Source: Sclerotiophoma versabilis
Taxonomy: Eukaryota > Ascomycota > Dothideomycetes > Pleosporales > Didymellaceae
Length of the DNA: 64,000 bases
Reading direction: 5' to 3'
Assembly: GCA_012274445.1 (NCBI GenBank)
Contig: JAAROD010000007.1
Span: 372,001-436,000, forward strand
Under the pieces are notes generated by a model, which was not told the DNA's origin, made no database searches, and saw only the letters and a program-made list of their open reading frames with translations. This document shows positions 21,584-33,588 of the stretch, piece by piece. Every line of letters begins with the position of its first letter. Within the stretch, counting starts at the first letter, position 1. Position numbers and translations under genes: made by a program.

Positions 21584-24500
21584 CTAAGTCCAGCTCAGAG
21601 TCCAGCTACCCTGCCACGCGCCACCGCTGGTCAGGTCGTTCAGACTAGATAGCTTAAGTGTGCTCGCAGTGGCGTTATATGCAACCTTCGACGAGTCGAT
21701 GACCACGTCGTTGAGCTTCACTTGGGTTGGGGTGCTGCAGACACCAAGAATCGTAACATTGCCCAAAACATTCGTATCCTTGAAGTCACCCTGGACATCA
21801 GCCTTCAACTGGCCGTCTTGAGCAGCAAAGGAGATCTCGAGTGTGCTGTCCTGCTCGATGGACTCGCCATCGTCGACGTAGAGGGCACCAGTCGCACTGC
21901 CGCCCTCAGAAAGTGCAACAATAAGACCCCATGGATTTTTGCGCGATTCGGTAGTAGTGTACCCAGGCTCCTGGGTTGGAAGCACTGCACCTCCACGGAT
22001 GTAGACGGGGATGTGGCCGAGAGGAGCAGAGATGGTGGTGTTGACACCAGCTTTAGCCTGGACCTTCTCGCCCGTGTACCAGTCGTACCACGACTCGCCG
22101 TCAACAATACCAGGAAAAACGCCGCGGACAGTGTCAGCCTGGGGCTCAAGCACTGGCGTGACGAGAATGTTAGGACCGAGCAAGAACTGAGTGTCAACAC
22201 CAGCAAGCTGGGGCTCATTAGGGAACTCCCAAGCAAGAGCGCGCATGACGGTGGAACCAGTAGTATGGGCCTGGTGGAAGAGGGTGTACATGTACGGCAG
22301 AAGGGAGTAGCGGATGTGCATTGCTGTACGCGAAGCAGAAGCTACACTCTCCCAACGGTAAGGCTCTTGAGACATCGCAGACAAGGTGTTGTGGTTGCGG
22401 TAGAAGGGGAAGAAGGCCGAGAGCTGCATCCAGCGGGAGCAAAGTTCTGCATCAGTGTTGCCATTGAAGCCGCTACGAATGTGTTAGCAGGCAAAGCTCA
22501 TGTCCGAATTGGATTCGACCTACCAAGTATCGACACCGAACATGGGAATACCGAAGAGCGAGAAGGAGAGTGCCTGTGGGATCGAAAAGTACATGTAGTA
22601 CCACTTCGACGCGTTGTCACCACCCCAGTGACCAGCCCACTTACCACTACCGGCGAAAGTTGAGCGACCGATAATGAAAGGTCGCTTGCCAGGAAAGACC
22701 TGAAGAAGACCTTGATATGTGGCATTGATGATTTGGTGGCCCCACACGTTGTGTACATCGTACTCCGCCATGCCGTTTTGGTGAGTTGCGTTAGGGCTGA
22801 CAGCGTGCACTGCGAGATCACCTTGAACGTTGTCGATGACGTAAGGTGGATAGTTGATGTTTCTGACGCCTGGCGTGGGCGTGGAGCGCAGGTATTCAGC
22901 AGAGACTGTGCTAGCTGCGGTGGAAGAAGCAGCAGCAGCCTGGCTTGACGAAGCAGCAGAAGCAGAAGCGGCTTCGGTCGCGTTGGTGATATTGAAGCCC
23001 TCAGGGAAGTCATAGATGACATTACCAACTTCGCCTGGTAGCGAAAAAGGAGGGTGCACAGGGTTTAGGGTGACATTTCCAGTTCCGCAAGAGCCAACGC
23101 AGAAGGATGAGACCTCTGTCATGTCGACCCAGAAACCACTAAATGGTACCTGCTTATGCCAATTAATCATCTCCTTGACCCACCAGGAAACGCCGTTTGC
23201 AGACATCCAGTCGGGAAAGACAGTGTAACCTGGCCACACCGCGCCGATATACTGGCTGCCGTCGGGGTTCTTGAGGAAGACATCTGATTCGTTACCGCGT
23301 GTGTAGGTGTCATACGCATCGCTAGCGTTTGTGGGGTTGGGAATATAGATGGCAGCATCGACAATAGGAACAAAGTACTGGTTGTTGCCATGCAGCCAGC
23401 CAAAAAAGTCTGCTACACCGGAAGGGGGGAAGGTGACAGGGTCTAGAGTGAAATCACGGTATTGGTCCATGTAGTCGATATCAAGCCAGATCGTCTCCAT
23501 GGGGATGCTAGAGTTGCGTAAAGTCTCGACAACCTCCCGAATCTCGGTCCAATTGCGGTAGCCCCAGCGACATTGGTGGTAACCGAAAGTCCAGTACTGC
23601 TGCATAGCAGGCAGACCAATAGCGGAAGTCTGGTACTGCTTGGTGACCTCAGGCTGTGTGGGCCCATCGAAAAAGAACAGGTCGATGCTGCCTCCAAGAC
23701 TCCTCCAGGTCAGATTAGTAGGCTTGAGTACGACATCCATACCGTGCAGGTTACGTAGGTAGACTCCATGGGAGTACGACTCGAAGCCTGAGCCTTTGCT
23801 CTCGATGGTGTAATCATCATCGTCGCCATGACTGTAACTCCTCTCCTGTATTTCAGATTGCTTGAGAGGCTTCTTGGCTCCATTGTCGCCTGTTGGGAAG
23901 TAGCGAGTCTCCAGGTAGAAGGGGTGGCTTCCGTAAATGTTGCGATCAATTGGATCGCCCACATCAGCAGCGTAGATAGTCGCAGTGAAGTTGTTATTGA
24001 GACGAAGACCGTGAATGCGTTCACCAAGACCGTAGAGATTGTAGTCTTCGGGTAGGGTGTTGACAAACTCAATAAACTGGTCTTCGTAAACGAGGTGAGT
24101 GCCCTTGGAGGTGAAGATGACATCCCCGGTAGATTGGCGGGTCACGGTAAACCAGAAAGATGGATCATCACCCCAATCGAACGCAAGGTCGAGGTTCTCA
24201 TGTGAATCTTCAGCTTGTGGTCTCGGAACGAGACTGTCAGGGACGATATAGTGTGAAGAGTTGGAAGCATCCTGGTTATGTTAGTCTTCGAATGCGTTCA
24301 AACTTTGAGTATTGGACGTACAAGGTATGCTGGGCTAATGTTGACTGCCAATCGGTTGTTGGATTGATACTCAACCTTCAAATTAAGTACATCGACGTCG
24401 TTGCCATAGACGTTGCAGGGGTCGCCCGCCAACGTCAACACAGCGCTGATCCCACCGTCAGTCTTCTGCAGCTGCGAGGCCTTATAGCCCGGGCAGACAT

Positions 24501-24726
24501 CCTGAGCATTGACAGCCTGAGGATCTTGGATGTTGGGGATGAGTTCTGCTCCCTGGTCTGCAGACGCAGGAATTGTGAAGATAGAGCGGAAGGATGTGGG
24601 AGTACCAGCGAGCGTTGTACTCCAGCCAGTAGTTGAGGTTGGCGTTGCCGTCTGGTTCTGAGCAGCTGTCAACGCGACAAGCGACGTCACTAGGGCTGAA
24701 GCTTGAATAAAGCTTGAGGGTGCCAT
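21584..24726 (-). CDS. GH31 alpha-glucosidase, secreted
   Basis: Three exons on the minus strand: 24726-24322, 24271-22524 and 22472-21584 (introns 50 and 51 nt, phases 0 and 2), giving 1013 residues. A signal peptide is present from MAPSSFIQASALVTSLVALT. An N-terminal beta-sandwich leads into the GH31 barrel. The nucleophile D518 is in 'GFWVDMTEVS' and the acid/base D687 in 'GHWGGDNAS'. The second splice junction falls exactly in the conserved 'GVDTCGFNGNT' segment. The C-terminal beta-domains contain 'LGPNILVTPVLE' and 'PVYIRGGAVLPTQ'. The enzyme releases glucose from maltose/starch oligosaccharides outside the cell. An Ala/Ser-rich low-complexity insert sits at about residues 566-588, as in many fungal members. 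An in-frame extension upstream to 24963 would add a membrane-anchor-like helix (see findings). Confidence 0.93.
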
Positions 24727-25918
24727 TTCTGCACCTTGATGAAGCTCAGCCGCAAGTGTTGACTTCTGGAAGGTGCGAATGAGATAGTAAAGAGAGAACA
24801 GACTCAAGCTCGCGACTGCAAGTGCCTTCCTCCACGACAGCGCGGGACGCTGCAAGTTATACTTGTGTCCCATCTTGACGGTTGCGTCCTGCTTGTTGAC
24901 CATTGTGCAGTTCCCCGCAGTTTGCAGCGAGAGTATGACGATGCTCGCAGGGAAAAGCTGCAAAAGTGCACAAGTGCCTGCGGGAGCGATGTCTAGTCCA
25001 CATGATCGAGCTTCCGAGCATCACATTCGCACCGACAACTGACCAATCGGCTCTAGAACTGAGCCGGGACTGAGAACATCACTCTGGCAACTCTGGGCGC
25101 TAGAACGTTCAAGTAGGCGCGATTTAACAGCTTGTCCATACAAGACTCCTACCACTGAAGCTTGCCTGCCACGATGTTGCTGTTGCATCCCAAGGTTTTG
25201 AGCCGCAAGTGGTACAAGTGCAGTAATACGCTTAATCCCCATGTTCTGCATGTCCGTGTTGCTTCCGAGAAAGCTTGCGAAGTGCCTATTTCATCCAATT
25301 GAAGCAATATTTCAGCTTGAACTGTTAGACACCCCGCCGAACAATAGTCCTTGACATCTAAAAAGCTTGTGGTAACGATTAAATTATTTTTGCTTGCGGC
25401 CGTCACTATGCTCAACAGTTCTACTGTTATGTAAAACATGAGGCTCAATTGCAGTTATCCACCACCCATCATCGCGCCGGGGATCACCAGCAGCCTCCGG
25501 GACCGATCCAATCTCCTGCCCCTGCCACGCCAGCATCCCCACACTTGCAGCTGCACTCCAGCACGGCTCCACGCCGCCAAAATCCCGCAAGGAAATACAA
25601 ATAACGATTGGCTGGAAGTCGGAACGCCTGGTATCTGCTCAAACGAAGGCAAGCGCGTTCAAAGACGTCGCATATAGTACAACAAAAAAGGTAAAAGTAA
25701 TGGCCGTGTCAAACACTTGCGCGTGCTTCAGTAGTGCCGAAAACCTGAAGCTATCCCCGGTGTAGCTCGCAACCGCTCCGGAGATCCAAAATTAATTTGG
25801 GGGGGCCATACAGAAACGCAGCTAGGCTGCAGAAGGAGGTCATAGGGCGTCAGTGGGATTGTGGCTTGGAGGTGCAGCCTGGAGGTATTCAGACTATTGG
25901 CACCACGGATGTACGAGA
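24727..25918. other. Intergenic region, 1.2 kb
   Basis: Promoter of the GH31 gene on its right side and 3' flank of the membrane-protein gene. Short frames on both strands have no recognisable content. Confidence 0.5.
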
Positions 25919-27697
25919 CTAGGCGAGAGGCGAGTAACTTGTCGGCCTACTCGCCATCCTCTCGCGGTTGAAGACTTCAAAAGAGTCTTCTGTGCCCTCC
26001 TCAGGAAGATACAACCCTTCGTCCGGCAGCCAGCTCCTTGAGTAGTGGCTCTTCTGGGTCATTGTGCTTTGCGGTCGCGGTGCACTCTGACTTCTTGAGT
26101 TACGGGCAGAATTACGAGCAGAGTTGCGCGCAGAAGTTCGCGCAGTTTGCGAGGCTTCGCTGCCTTGCACTATGCTTGCTACCATGGAGTTGTATCTTGG
26201 AAACCGGGGAGGAATCAGGTCGTTTCCAGGAATGTCAAGATCGTCTTCAGGCATCCAGCTGGCATACCTCGAGTAACGATTTGAATAATGCAGTATTGTT
26301 GAAGCCTCGCTCGTAGGACGGGTGCTGGGTAAGCTCGGTACTAGTTTCGAAACCCGATTGGGGATTGGCATCTGGTATACAGTCGGTGATAAGCGAAAGT
26401 TGGGACTGGTGGGGCTGGGTAGGTAAGACAGTCTTGCTGAACTGGGATGTAGATGTGAGCTCGCCACGGGTGAAGGAAATGCTGGTGATGGTGGTTCGGG
26501 CATCAAGCTAGAGCCGCCATCAGGAGGGTTTGAAAGTAGAGGATTTATACCTCTTGCTGGGTTCCGGGTTGGCAGACTTGGAGTTGATGGCGATTCAGAT
26601 GCTTGTTCGACAGCAGGCTGGTCACCACCAATAATGTCCTGATACCAGTCGTAAGAGCGGAAGCTGAAGCTGGGACTTGGTGGCGGCAAATCAGGTAACG
26701 CGAGACCGCCTTCGAGTTTTGACAGAGCATTCTCCCTAGGGTCAGAACTTTGCGATTCGATGTATTCGCTGCCAGTATCCGATCTGGAATTACGGTTCGA
26801 TTCGACGAAGCCGCTGCCATGTGGGTAGTTCTCCAGCTCATACTCAGAACTCATCGTACTCGAGGCCCTACTCTTAGTCCTTGTGATGGAGATTCGAGGA
26901 TTGGCTGGCAGGACCGGCGGAAGATACTCTTCGAAACGATATCTTGGGGCACGTTCATGTGGCGTCGTGACAGGGCTTGGAGCGTATCGGGCGGCATTGA
27001 ACATGATATCATCGAATATCATGCTCTTGTTGATGTTGACGTTAATGGCATAGCGCTTTTCCTCGGTAGGTGGGGGAGGAAGATCCTTATTGATTAGGCT
27101 TGTTGGTGTTTGATCATTCCGGTTCTCGGCATTCGGTTGCCTGTACTCAGCAATTTCCTTTTCGTCTTCCATAACTTTCCCTGGCGTGGTGTAGAACTCT
27201 GAAGGCAATCCAGGCGCTTGCGCAGCAAACGCAGCATGCTGTGGGCTGTTTGGCATGGAAGCAACAAGTGTCTTCTGATCAACGTCTATCGTCCATTTGG
27301 TTGCAGTCGATGCAGACCTATCACGGGTGGTGGGAGGCGCTTCGGGCGATGAGATCGGCTGCTGGCGTTGTCTTCTTACTCTGAAAAACCAAAAGCCAAT
27401 TCCTATCATCAAGAAGATGAGTGTGGCAACTCCCACTCCAATACCAATGGCTGTGCTTGTGCCGAGGTGTGTTGTTGGTTTTGCGTCTAAGCTACCAGCA
27501 GGTGCAAACGGCACAGCTTGATTGACACTGGTACATGTCCCATTAAAGCAAGTTGCATCCGGGGCACAATCACTGTCGGTTGAGCAGGCGTTGCTAAGGG
27601 CTGTGGGGGTAGAAAAGGTATTTGAGGCGGTCGCACTTGGCGTAGGAGTCGCAGTATCGACGTCGAGGGAGAATGCGCGTCCTGGAATGGCAGACAT
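25919..27697 (-). CDS. Single-pass membrane protein with small Cys motif and long disordered tail
   Basis: Intronless, 592 residues from MSAIPGRAFSLDVD. The frame is open further upstream but without ATG. A Thr/Ser/Pro-rich segment is followed by a compact cysteine motif 'CSTDSDCAPDATCFNGTC' (residues about 38-55), like the small disulfide modules of fungal surface proteins. A transmembrane helix 'TAIGIGVGVATLIFLMIGIG' begins near residue 82 and is followed at once by RVRRQRQQ, which sets the long C-terminal part in the cytosol. That tail (about 480 residues) is Ser/Pro-rich and disordered, with likely phosphorylation sites and motifs such as 'RFEEYLPPVLPANP'. No signal peptide is obvious. 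The layout resembles fungal mid2/Wsc-like or 'Alphavirus-free' surface sensors only in general form, so no specific role is assigned. Confidence 0.75.
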   Translation of the reverse strand: MSAIPGRAFSLDVDTATPTPSATASNTFSTPTALSNACSTDSDCAPDATCFNGTCTSVNQAVPFAPAGSLDAKPTTHLGTSTAIGIGVGVATLIFLMIGIGFWFFRVRRQRQQPISSPEAPPTTRDRSASTATKWTIDVDQKTLVASMPNSPQHAAFAAQAPGLPSEFYTTPGKVMEDEKEIAEYRQPNAENRNDQTPTSLINKDLPPPPTEEKRYAINVNINKSMIFDDIMFNAARYAPSPVTTPHERAPRYRFEEYLPPVLPANPRISITRTKSRASSTMSSEYELENYPHGSGFVESNRNSRSDTGSEYIESQSSDPRENALSKLEGGLALPDLPPPSPSFSFRSYDWYQDIIGGDQPAVEQASESPSTPSLPTRNPARGINPLLSNPPDGGSSLMPEPPSPAFPSPVASSHLHPSSARLSYLPSPTSPNFRLSPTVYQMPIPNRVSKLVPSLPSTRPTSEASTILHYSNRYSRYASWMPEDDLDIPGNDLIPPRFPRYNSMVASIVQGSEASQTARTSARNSARNSARNSRSQSAPRPQSTMTQKSHYSRSWLPDEGLYLPEEGTEDSFEVFNRERMASRPTSYSPLA

Positions 27698-28330
27698 TAT
27701 GATTAGAGAACGTATGGAAAAAGAATGTATGTTCGAGAGTACTGTTCGCCACAAGCATTAGCTGTATGTCACACATCTTTTGGGAGTCAGTTTCATACAT
27801 GAATATAAAGATTGCGTCGAACGCGTGTAACTGTTAACGAACGTATGGGATGTCCAAAGGCATCGAATTATGGAGGTCGACGAAGCTCCTCACTGCAAAC
27901 ACTACCTTGCCACAACATCGCAGCCGTAACGAGGGTCTCCCACGTTATTGTACGGTCGGCTAAAAAAACGGACACTTTATTGGGAGTAGCCGTAAGTAGA
28001 TCCGACTGAATTTGGTGGTTTTGACTATACTTAGCGCGCAAGCCATCGTCGCACCGCCTCAAACCTTCTACCAGGAACGACATTTCGAGGCAAGCGACAG
28101 CCGCGCTGCATCGAAAAAAGTGCGAGGGAAATGAGGTGGAGACAAATGGCGATGATATTGCACGTTAGCAGCGAGGATGCGCTCTCTGGTGAAAATACAA
28201 ATGCATGTAGCAGCAACAAGCGACCGCGTAGGATTGTCGCGTTGTCCCAAAGAGGTCGAGTCATGGAGGCTAAAGTTTGTGCCTGATACCTCGAAGGGGT
28301 TTCAGGAGGTGGATTCAGTAGTAGCTGCTG
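27698..28330. other. Intergenic region
   Basis: Between two minus-strand genes; no gene seen. Confidence 0.5.
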
Positions 28331-28938
28331 CTAGTTCTTCATTGCCAGCCACGCGATCACCTCCTTTGCATTTGCATCTGGAGGAAAGACAGGATACCAG
28401 ACCTTGGTGACCTGGCCATCCTCAATAGCAAGCGCAAGCCTTTTAATGAGCATCTTGTCCTGCCACTGAAAGGTTGGTAGATTCAACGCTTTTGTAAGCT
28501 TGAGATCTGTGTCCGATAATAGCTCATACGGGAGATGCACGCGAGTCTTGACCTCTTGTTGGTATGGGGTATCCTGGGTTGAAACGCCAAAAATGGTATT
28601 CACGCCTCGCTTGCGCAGCTCGCCCATCTCATCGCGAAAGCCGCAAGCTTGAGGTGTGCAACCCCGTGCTCCTGGAATATCATTCCATTCATCTGGGATA
28701 GTCTCGCCCGGTGCGCCAGTACGTGGGTAGCAGAAGATGATAGCGAGTCCTGGGAGCTTCGACACATCCACTTGATCGCCTGAAGTGGACGGCAAAGAGA
28801 TAGACGGGATCTTGAAACCAGTCAGATGTGAACATGCGCCGTCGTCCTGAGGAACAGGCAGATCGCTCGGAAAGGACGTGTCTGATCATGTCAGTAACCA
28901 ATTCCTTGCACGCCAGCATGAAACGACTGACGAGCCAT
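28331..28938 (-). CDS. Atypical peroxiredoxin (AhpC/TSA redoxin family)
   Basis: Two exons on the minus strand: a 7-nt first exon 28938-28932 (ATGGCTC), a 50-nt intron with a CTGAC branch site, and exon 2 28881-28331, giving 185 residues. The core reads 'GLAIIFCYPRTGAPGE', then 'ARGCTPQACGFRDEM', 'FGVSTQD', 'LHLPYELLSD' and 'VWYPVFPPD', the layout of a fungal/bacterial subgroup close to PrxQ/BCP. The CTPQAC pair (C77, C82) is the probable redox centre; it is displaced from the usual position right after YPR by about 18 extra residues, a known trait of this subgroup. C19 and C53 may take part. No targeting signal is visible, so cytosolic thioredoxin-dependent peroxide removal is likely. The microexon start is the main uncertainty; the next exon alone has no ATG before the conserved N-terminus. 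Confidence 0.8.
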
Positions 28939-30046
28939 GCTGAGCCCGGGACCTCGCCGACTGTCAGCTGTATATGACCGCTGTCACAGCAGTAGAATCT
29001 TGGTACGTCGATGGCTTGCGCTGTATCGCTGCTGCTGGCAAAGAGAGATGGATTCAAATCAGACCGGCTAGAACATTCGATAATGCCATGGCATCAAAAG
29101 ATTTTGATGCGACGCGGTAGGGATCATAAACGTCATTCGGCTGCGACGCCTCTTGTCCGCCAGAAATAGCCACGGATAAGGCCGAGCTCAGCAGCCCCGC
29201 GGTCATCCGCAGTACAGAAATACCTTTCAAAGGTCAATCACAGCACTACACAACATTTAGATGTTGTTTCAAACTTGCACAAGTACTACAGGATGCCCTA
29301 AAGTTGATTGTGAATCAAGATTCAAGACCATGCTACTTTTTGCTCAGTGTCCAGTGCATATACGTTGGCGTCAGGTGCATTAGTTGCGCTTATCGATAAG
29401 CATTGGCCAATGGCTGAGTAGGCTTTAAACTTGAAGCATAACAACTCATCTCCAGCACCTGCTGCAGCCACCCTAGAGCCCATCTTCGGGCCTTACAAGG
29501 GTAAGCGATGAAGTCGTAGCATAGAATTAGCTAGGCCACAGCAACACTTACACCCTCTGTGTAGGTGGTGGACTGCTGCGGAAGGGCTAGTCTTGATGGG
29601 TAGAGCAATTAATTTTGGTGATGCGGGCCCGGTGCCTCTAGAAGCACCGAATAACGACGAGTATGCACCGGATATCAAGCACTAAACTTAACAAGACTGT
29701 AGAATGTCTCCCTACGCTGCCTCAAAGACAGTCAAAAAGTCTACCAAAGTTAGGCAAATCAATACTGAAGGGTCAGATTCATTCCGTGCGCTTAGAATAT
29801 GAACACAGTGTGTACTTGTCGCATTATTGCGTTGCGAAGTATGCACCTTTTCTGCAGCTTTCCTTAGCGTACCAAGAGAACGCGTCGCTCTTATCGATTA
29901 CCCGAGATGCGGTTGTTCCTGCCCTTCATGATGTCACATCAGCAAATCATGTTGCAATGGAATAAGCAGCCCCGCGATTTGCCAGCAAGCTCCCTGAATA
30001 GCTCGTATATCGACGACACCCTACACCGCTCACCCTTCACCCTCTA
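28939..30046. other. Intergenic region between divergent genes
   Basis: Shared upstream region of the peroxiredoxin (-) and the Rieske-AIF flavoprotein (+), both redox genes. No gene in between. Confidence 0.5.
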
Positions 30047-31992
30047 ATGCAGTCAATACGTCTTCTACGACCATTCCGAACTTCACTACAGCTTCAGCGC
30101 AGATCACAATTCGTTTCGTCGAATCTTCACAGAGCTGCATTCGGCACAACAATCAGAGCTATGGCGCAAGAATTTAAGCTCAAGGACATCACATCCCTAC
30201 AATTGAAGAATGGCGAGAAGAAGGAAGTTGAGGTTGAGGGCGTTGAGGGCGGCAAAGTGTTGCTGCTGAAGTCTCAAGACAAGGTTCATGCTACCTCGCC
30301 CAACTGCACACATTACGGCGCACCTCTTGTCAAGGGCGTACTCACACCCGAAGGCCGGTTGACATGCCCGTGGCACGGAGGTACGCATTGTGTGATCGAT
30401 TGACCTGTCAGACGTTGACATCGTATAGCTTGCTTCAACGTTTCTACTGGTGACGTCGAAGATGCCCCAGCACTGGATCCAATTTCAAAGTACGAGGTGT
30501 TTGAGCGTGATGGAGCTGTCTACATCAAGACCGACGAAGAGACACTGAAGGCCGGCCGAAGAAACCTCAATCTCAAGTGCTCGGCAGTGAGCGATGAGAA
30601 TGTCCTTGTAATTGGAGGGTATGTGCTTACTGCTGCTCATCAATAGATACTGACCCCGCACAGTGGCTCTGGAACAATCGGTGCCGTCGAAGGCCTTCGC
30701 GGCGGAGGTTACAAGGGCAAGATCACGGTCATCACGAAGGAAGGCTACCAGCCAATCGATCGAACCAAGCTGTCCAAGGCCCTCCTTGCCGATCTGAGCA
30801 AGGCTGCATGGAGGTCAAAGGAATTCTACCAGGACGCATCAATCGACTTCATCGAGGACGAGGCAAAGAGCATAGACTTCTCCGGCAAGAAGGTTGAGAC
30901 AAAGTCAGGCAAGGCATACGAGTACTCCAAGCTAGTACTGGCCACTGGCGGTACACCAAACTTCCTCCCCATTAAAGGTCTCAAGGGCGACTTGGGCAAC
31001 ACCTTCTTGCTGCGAACACTGCCCGATGCGCAAAACATCCTGAAGGCTGTGGGTGACAACGGTAAGAAGATCGTTGTTATCGGTAGCTCTTTCATTGGCA
31101 TGGAGGTCGGCAACTGTCTAGCTGGCATGAAGAACGACGTGACCATTATTGGTGTAGAAGAGCAGCCCTTGGAGCGAGTTATGGGCAAGGAGGTTGGAAA
31201 GGTCTTCCGACGTCTGCTCGAGAACAACGGCGTCAAGTTCAAGATGGGTGCTGGCGTCGAGGGGGCAACCCCATCCAAGAGCGACTCTTCGAAAATTGGA
31301 GCTGTGCACCTGAAGGATGGCACCATTCTTGAGGCAGATCTTGTCATCGAGGGTGTGGGTGTCAGGCCCGCAACTGAGTACCTACGGGACAACTCAAGCA
31401 TCCAATTAGAGAAAGACGGTTCATTGAGGACTAACGAGGCGTTCGAGGTGCAGGGTCTGAAGGATGTCTTCGCCATTGGCGACATTGCAACCTACCCTTA
31501 CCACGGACCCGGAGGCGACGGCAAGCCCATTCGCATCGAGCACTGGAACGTGGCACAAAACGCAGGTCGCTCGGTGGCCAACTCGATTAACAACCCCGGC
31601 TCCAAGCCCAAGCCTTTCATACCAGTTTTCTGGTCAGCTCTCGGCTCGCAACTGCGATACTGCGGTAACACAGTTAACGGTTACGATGACGTAGTGCTGC
31701 AAGGAGACACGGAGAAGCCATCGTTTGTGGCTTATTACACGAAGGGAGATGAGGTCGTTGCAGTAGCCTCGATAATGAAGGATCCCTACATGGCGCAGGT
31801 ACGTAAAGACGACTTCACCTCGGGCAACTGCACTGTACCTTGGACAAGACGCGTCGTTTGCTGCGTGTGAGCAAAGCTAACGTCTGACAGAGCGCGGAAT
31901 TGATGCGGAGAGGAAAGATGCCTGGCAAGAAGGAGCTCCAAGACGGCAAGGACATCTTGGACGTTGGACTTCCAAGTGAGATCAAGATCTGA
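30047..31992 (+). CDS. Rieske-AIF type flavoprotein (AIFM3-like), probably mitochondrial
   Basis: Four exons: 30047-30380, 30429-30618, 30664-31798 and 31891-31992 (phases 1, 2, 0), giving 586 residues. Residues 1-38 look like a mitochondrial presequence (MQSIRLLRPFRTSLQLQRRS, rich in Arg/Ser and free of acids). A Rieske [2Fe-2S] domain follows with ligands C87 and H89 ('NCTHYGAPL') and C107 and H110 ('CPWHG', continued across intron 1 to 'ACFN'). The pyridine-nucleotide disulfide oxidoreductase part has the FAD motif 'VLVIGGGSGTIGAVEG', an NAD(P) motif 'IVVIGSSFIGMEVGN', and 'VFAIGDIATYP' that closes around the flavin. Relatives (AIFL/AIFM3) pass electrons from NAD(P)H through FAD to the Rieske centre. 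M39 (MAQEFKLKD) offers an internal start for a cytosolic form. The upstream neighbour is a peroxiredoxin read the other way. Confidence 0.92.
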
Positions 31993-33588
31993 GGAGCGCA
32001 CCAGGGCAACTCGGCGGTACAAAGTGCCGCATGCGGCGGGAGAATAAACAGCCGTTAAGGCGAGAGAAATAACATGCCTACCAAGCCCAACACTTTCCTT
32101 GTGTGACGTCGACACGAAGTCGCCCTTTCCAGCTTGACCACGCATCCCAGTGATATAAGACATGGTGCGGTGCACAGAAGATGACAATAAGCGCAAAGAG
32201 TCGAGTCGGCCAGCACAAGCCGGAACGGCTAAGCGGGAAGGAATGGGCTAGGTGACACACGGCAGGGGCGACCAAAGCGTCGTTCAATTTCCGAGGACGA
32301 CCCAAATAAGCAGATAGTAGAGATGGTGCAGCTCCAGGGCGGGGTGCGTCATCGCAATCAAGATGGTGGCGAAGGTCAAAGTAGAGAAGATTGAGCGTCT
32401 GGGAAGAAGTGGTTTCGAGTCATGGTGAAGTGAGGATGGTGATTGGGTGGTGAGGCGAGTTGGCGGGAGCCATGCAGGGCGCTTCCCTTGCAGCATCGCG
32501 GCTGAGACACGGTGACAGGACAAGATCGTGACTTGGTGACCTGCGTCTGGCTGAAGCGCGTCGAACTGGCGCGCCGCTGGCGGTTCCTTGCGGGCAGTGA
32601 GGGAGTGCACAGTGGGCTCAGGGGCAGCAGCAGCAGTGTCGGCGTCTCACATTCAAGTGTCACGTCATGGGTGCAGCAGAAGCAAGTGGAAGAGCGCAGA
32701 TGGCAGGCAGAGAGGTGGTCGAGCAGCTGGCATGGACGCAGGTCGAGGGTGCTGTGGAAAGTCTTCACAGCACGAGGTGGCGCATGAATGACAATTTGCG
32801 CACCGACGGGCTGTCGCTGTTTCAAACTGCACGCAACCCTGCCGTGATCCTGGCTCGCTGTCGAACGGAGATGCAGGTGGTGTGGCTAGCAGCGCAGGCA
32901 GGCGCGTCGAAGGCAGCGGTCGAGCAGCAGCCAGCGCGTGCCTGAGAAAGGGCGGTGTTGGGTGATGCTAGTGTGCTCATGCTGCCAGGGTCAGACCCGG
33001 CGGGGGAGATGATGGACGTGGTGCGCGCGATGGGCAGGCTGGGACTTGGGATGTTTATGTACGGGCTACTGTTAGGCCGAGTTGTGGTTGATGCTCTCCT
33101 TTCTCCCGACCTTAAACGAGATTAGAACACTGGCCCAAGCCGCGCCTGACGACCGTCTCGCGCTGCATCCGCTCACTCCCCTCCACGCACGTCAGGAACA
33201 CGACGGGCCCTCTGTCGAGCGTCGTAAAGAGAGCTGCCCCGTGCCGTCTTGGTGTTGTCTGCGTCTGCGTACCCGCGCCGCAACGCTGAGCTCCTGACCC
33301 TCTGCAGCCTCTGGCCTTCCACGTGAAAGGGTTCGTCAGGCCGATCCTCAGCGCGACCGCGACCGACTGCGCCCGCTCCCAGACACCGCCGCCCGACGCC
33401 CACGGCTATCGCAGGCCCACGACTGCAGCACTGCAGCACCGCAGCACCGCTCTCTCCCGCACTCTCTCGCACTCCGGCCGCACGAGAGCTTGCGCTGCAC
33501 CTTTTGCGGAAGCAGCAGCTCGCTGGCGCGCTCTCAATACACACTAGCAGACCCGCCCACCCCCCGCGCCCACTGACGCCGCCGGAGC
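31993..33588. other. Intergenic region / long leader of the kinase gene, 1.6 kb
   Basis: No supportable gene. GC-rich from about 32.5 kb with several overlapping, low-complexity frames on both strands. Probably promoter and a long 5' UTR of the kinase gene. Confidence 0.5.

Noticed and set aside
21722..22663. 313-codon plus-strand frame across the GH31 gene
   Set aside because: It is antisense to conserved GH31 sequence and spans its intron; no domain.
32284..32825. Minus-strand frames in the kinase leader region
   Set aside because: No domain, no splice logic, and composition-driven. Treated as leader/promoter.
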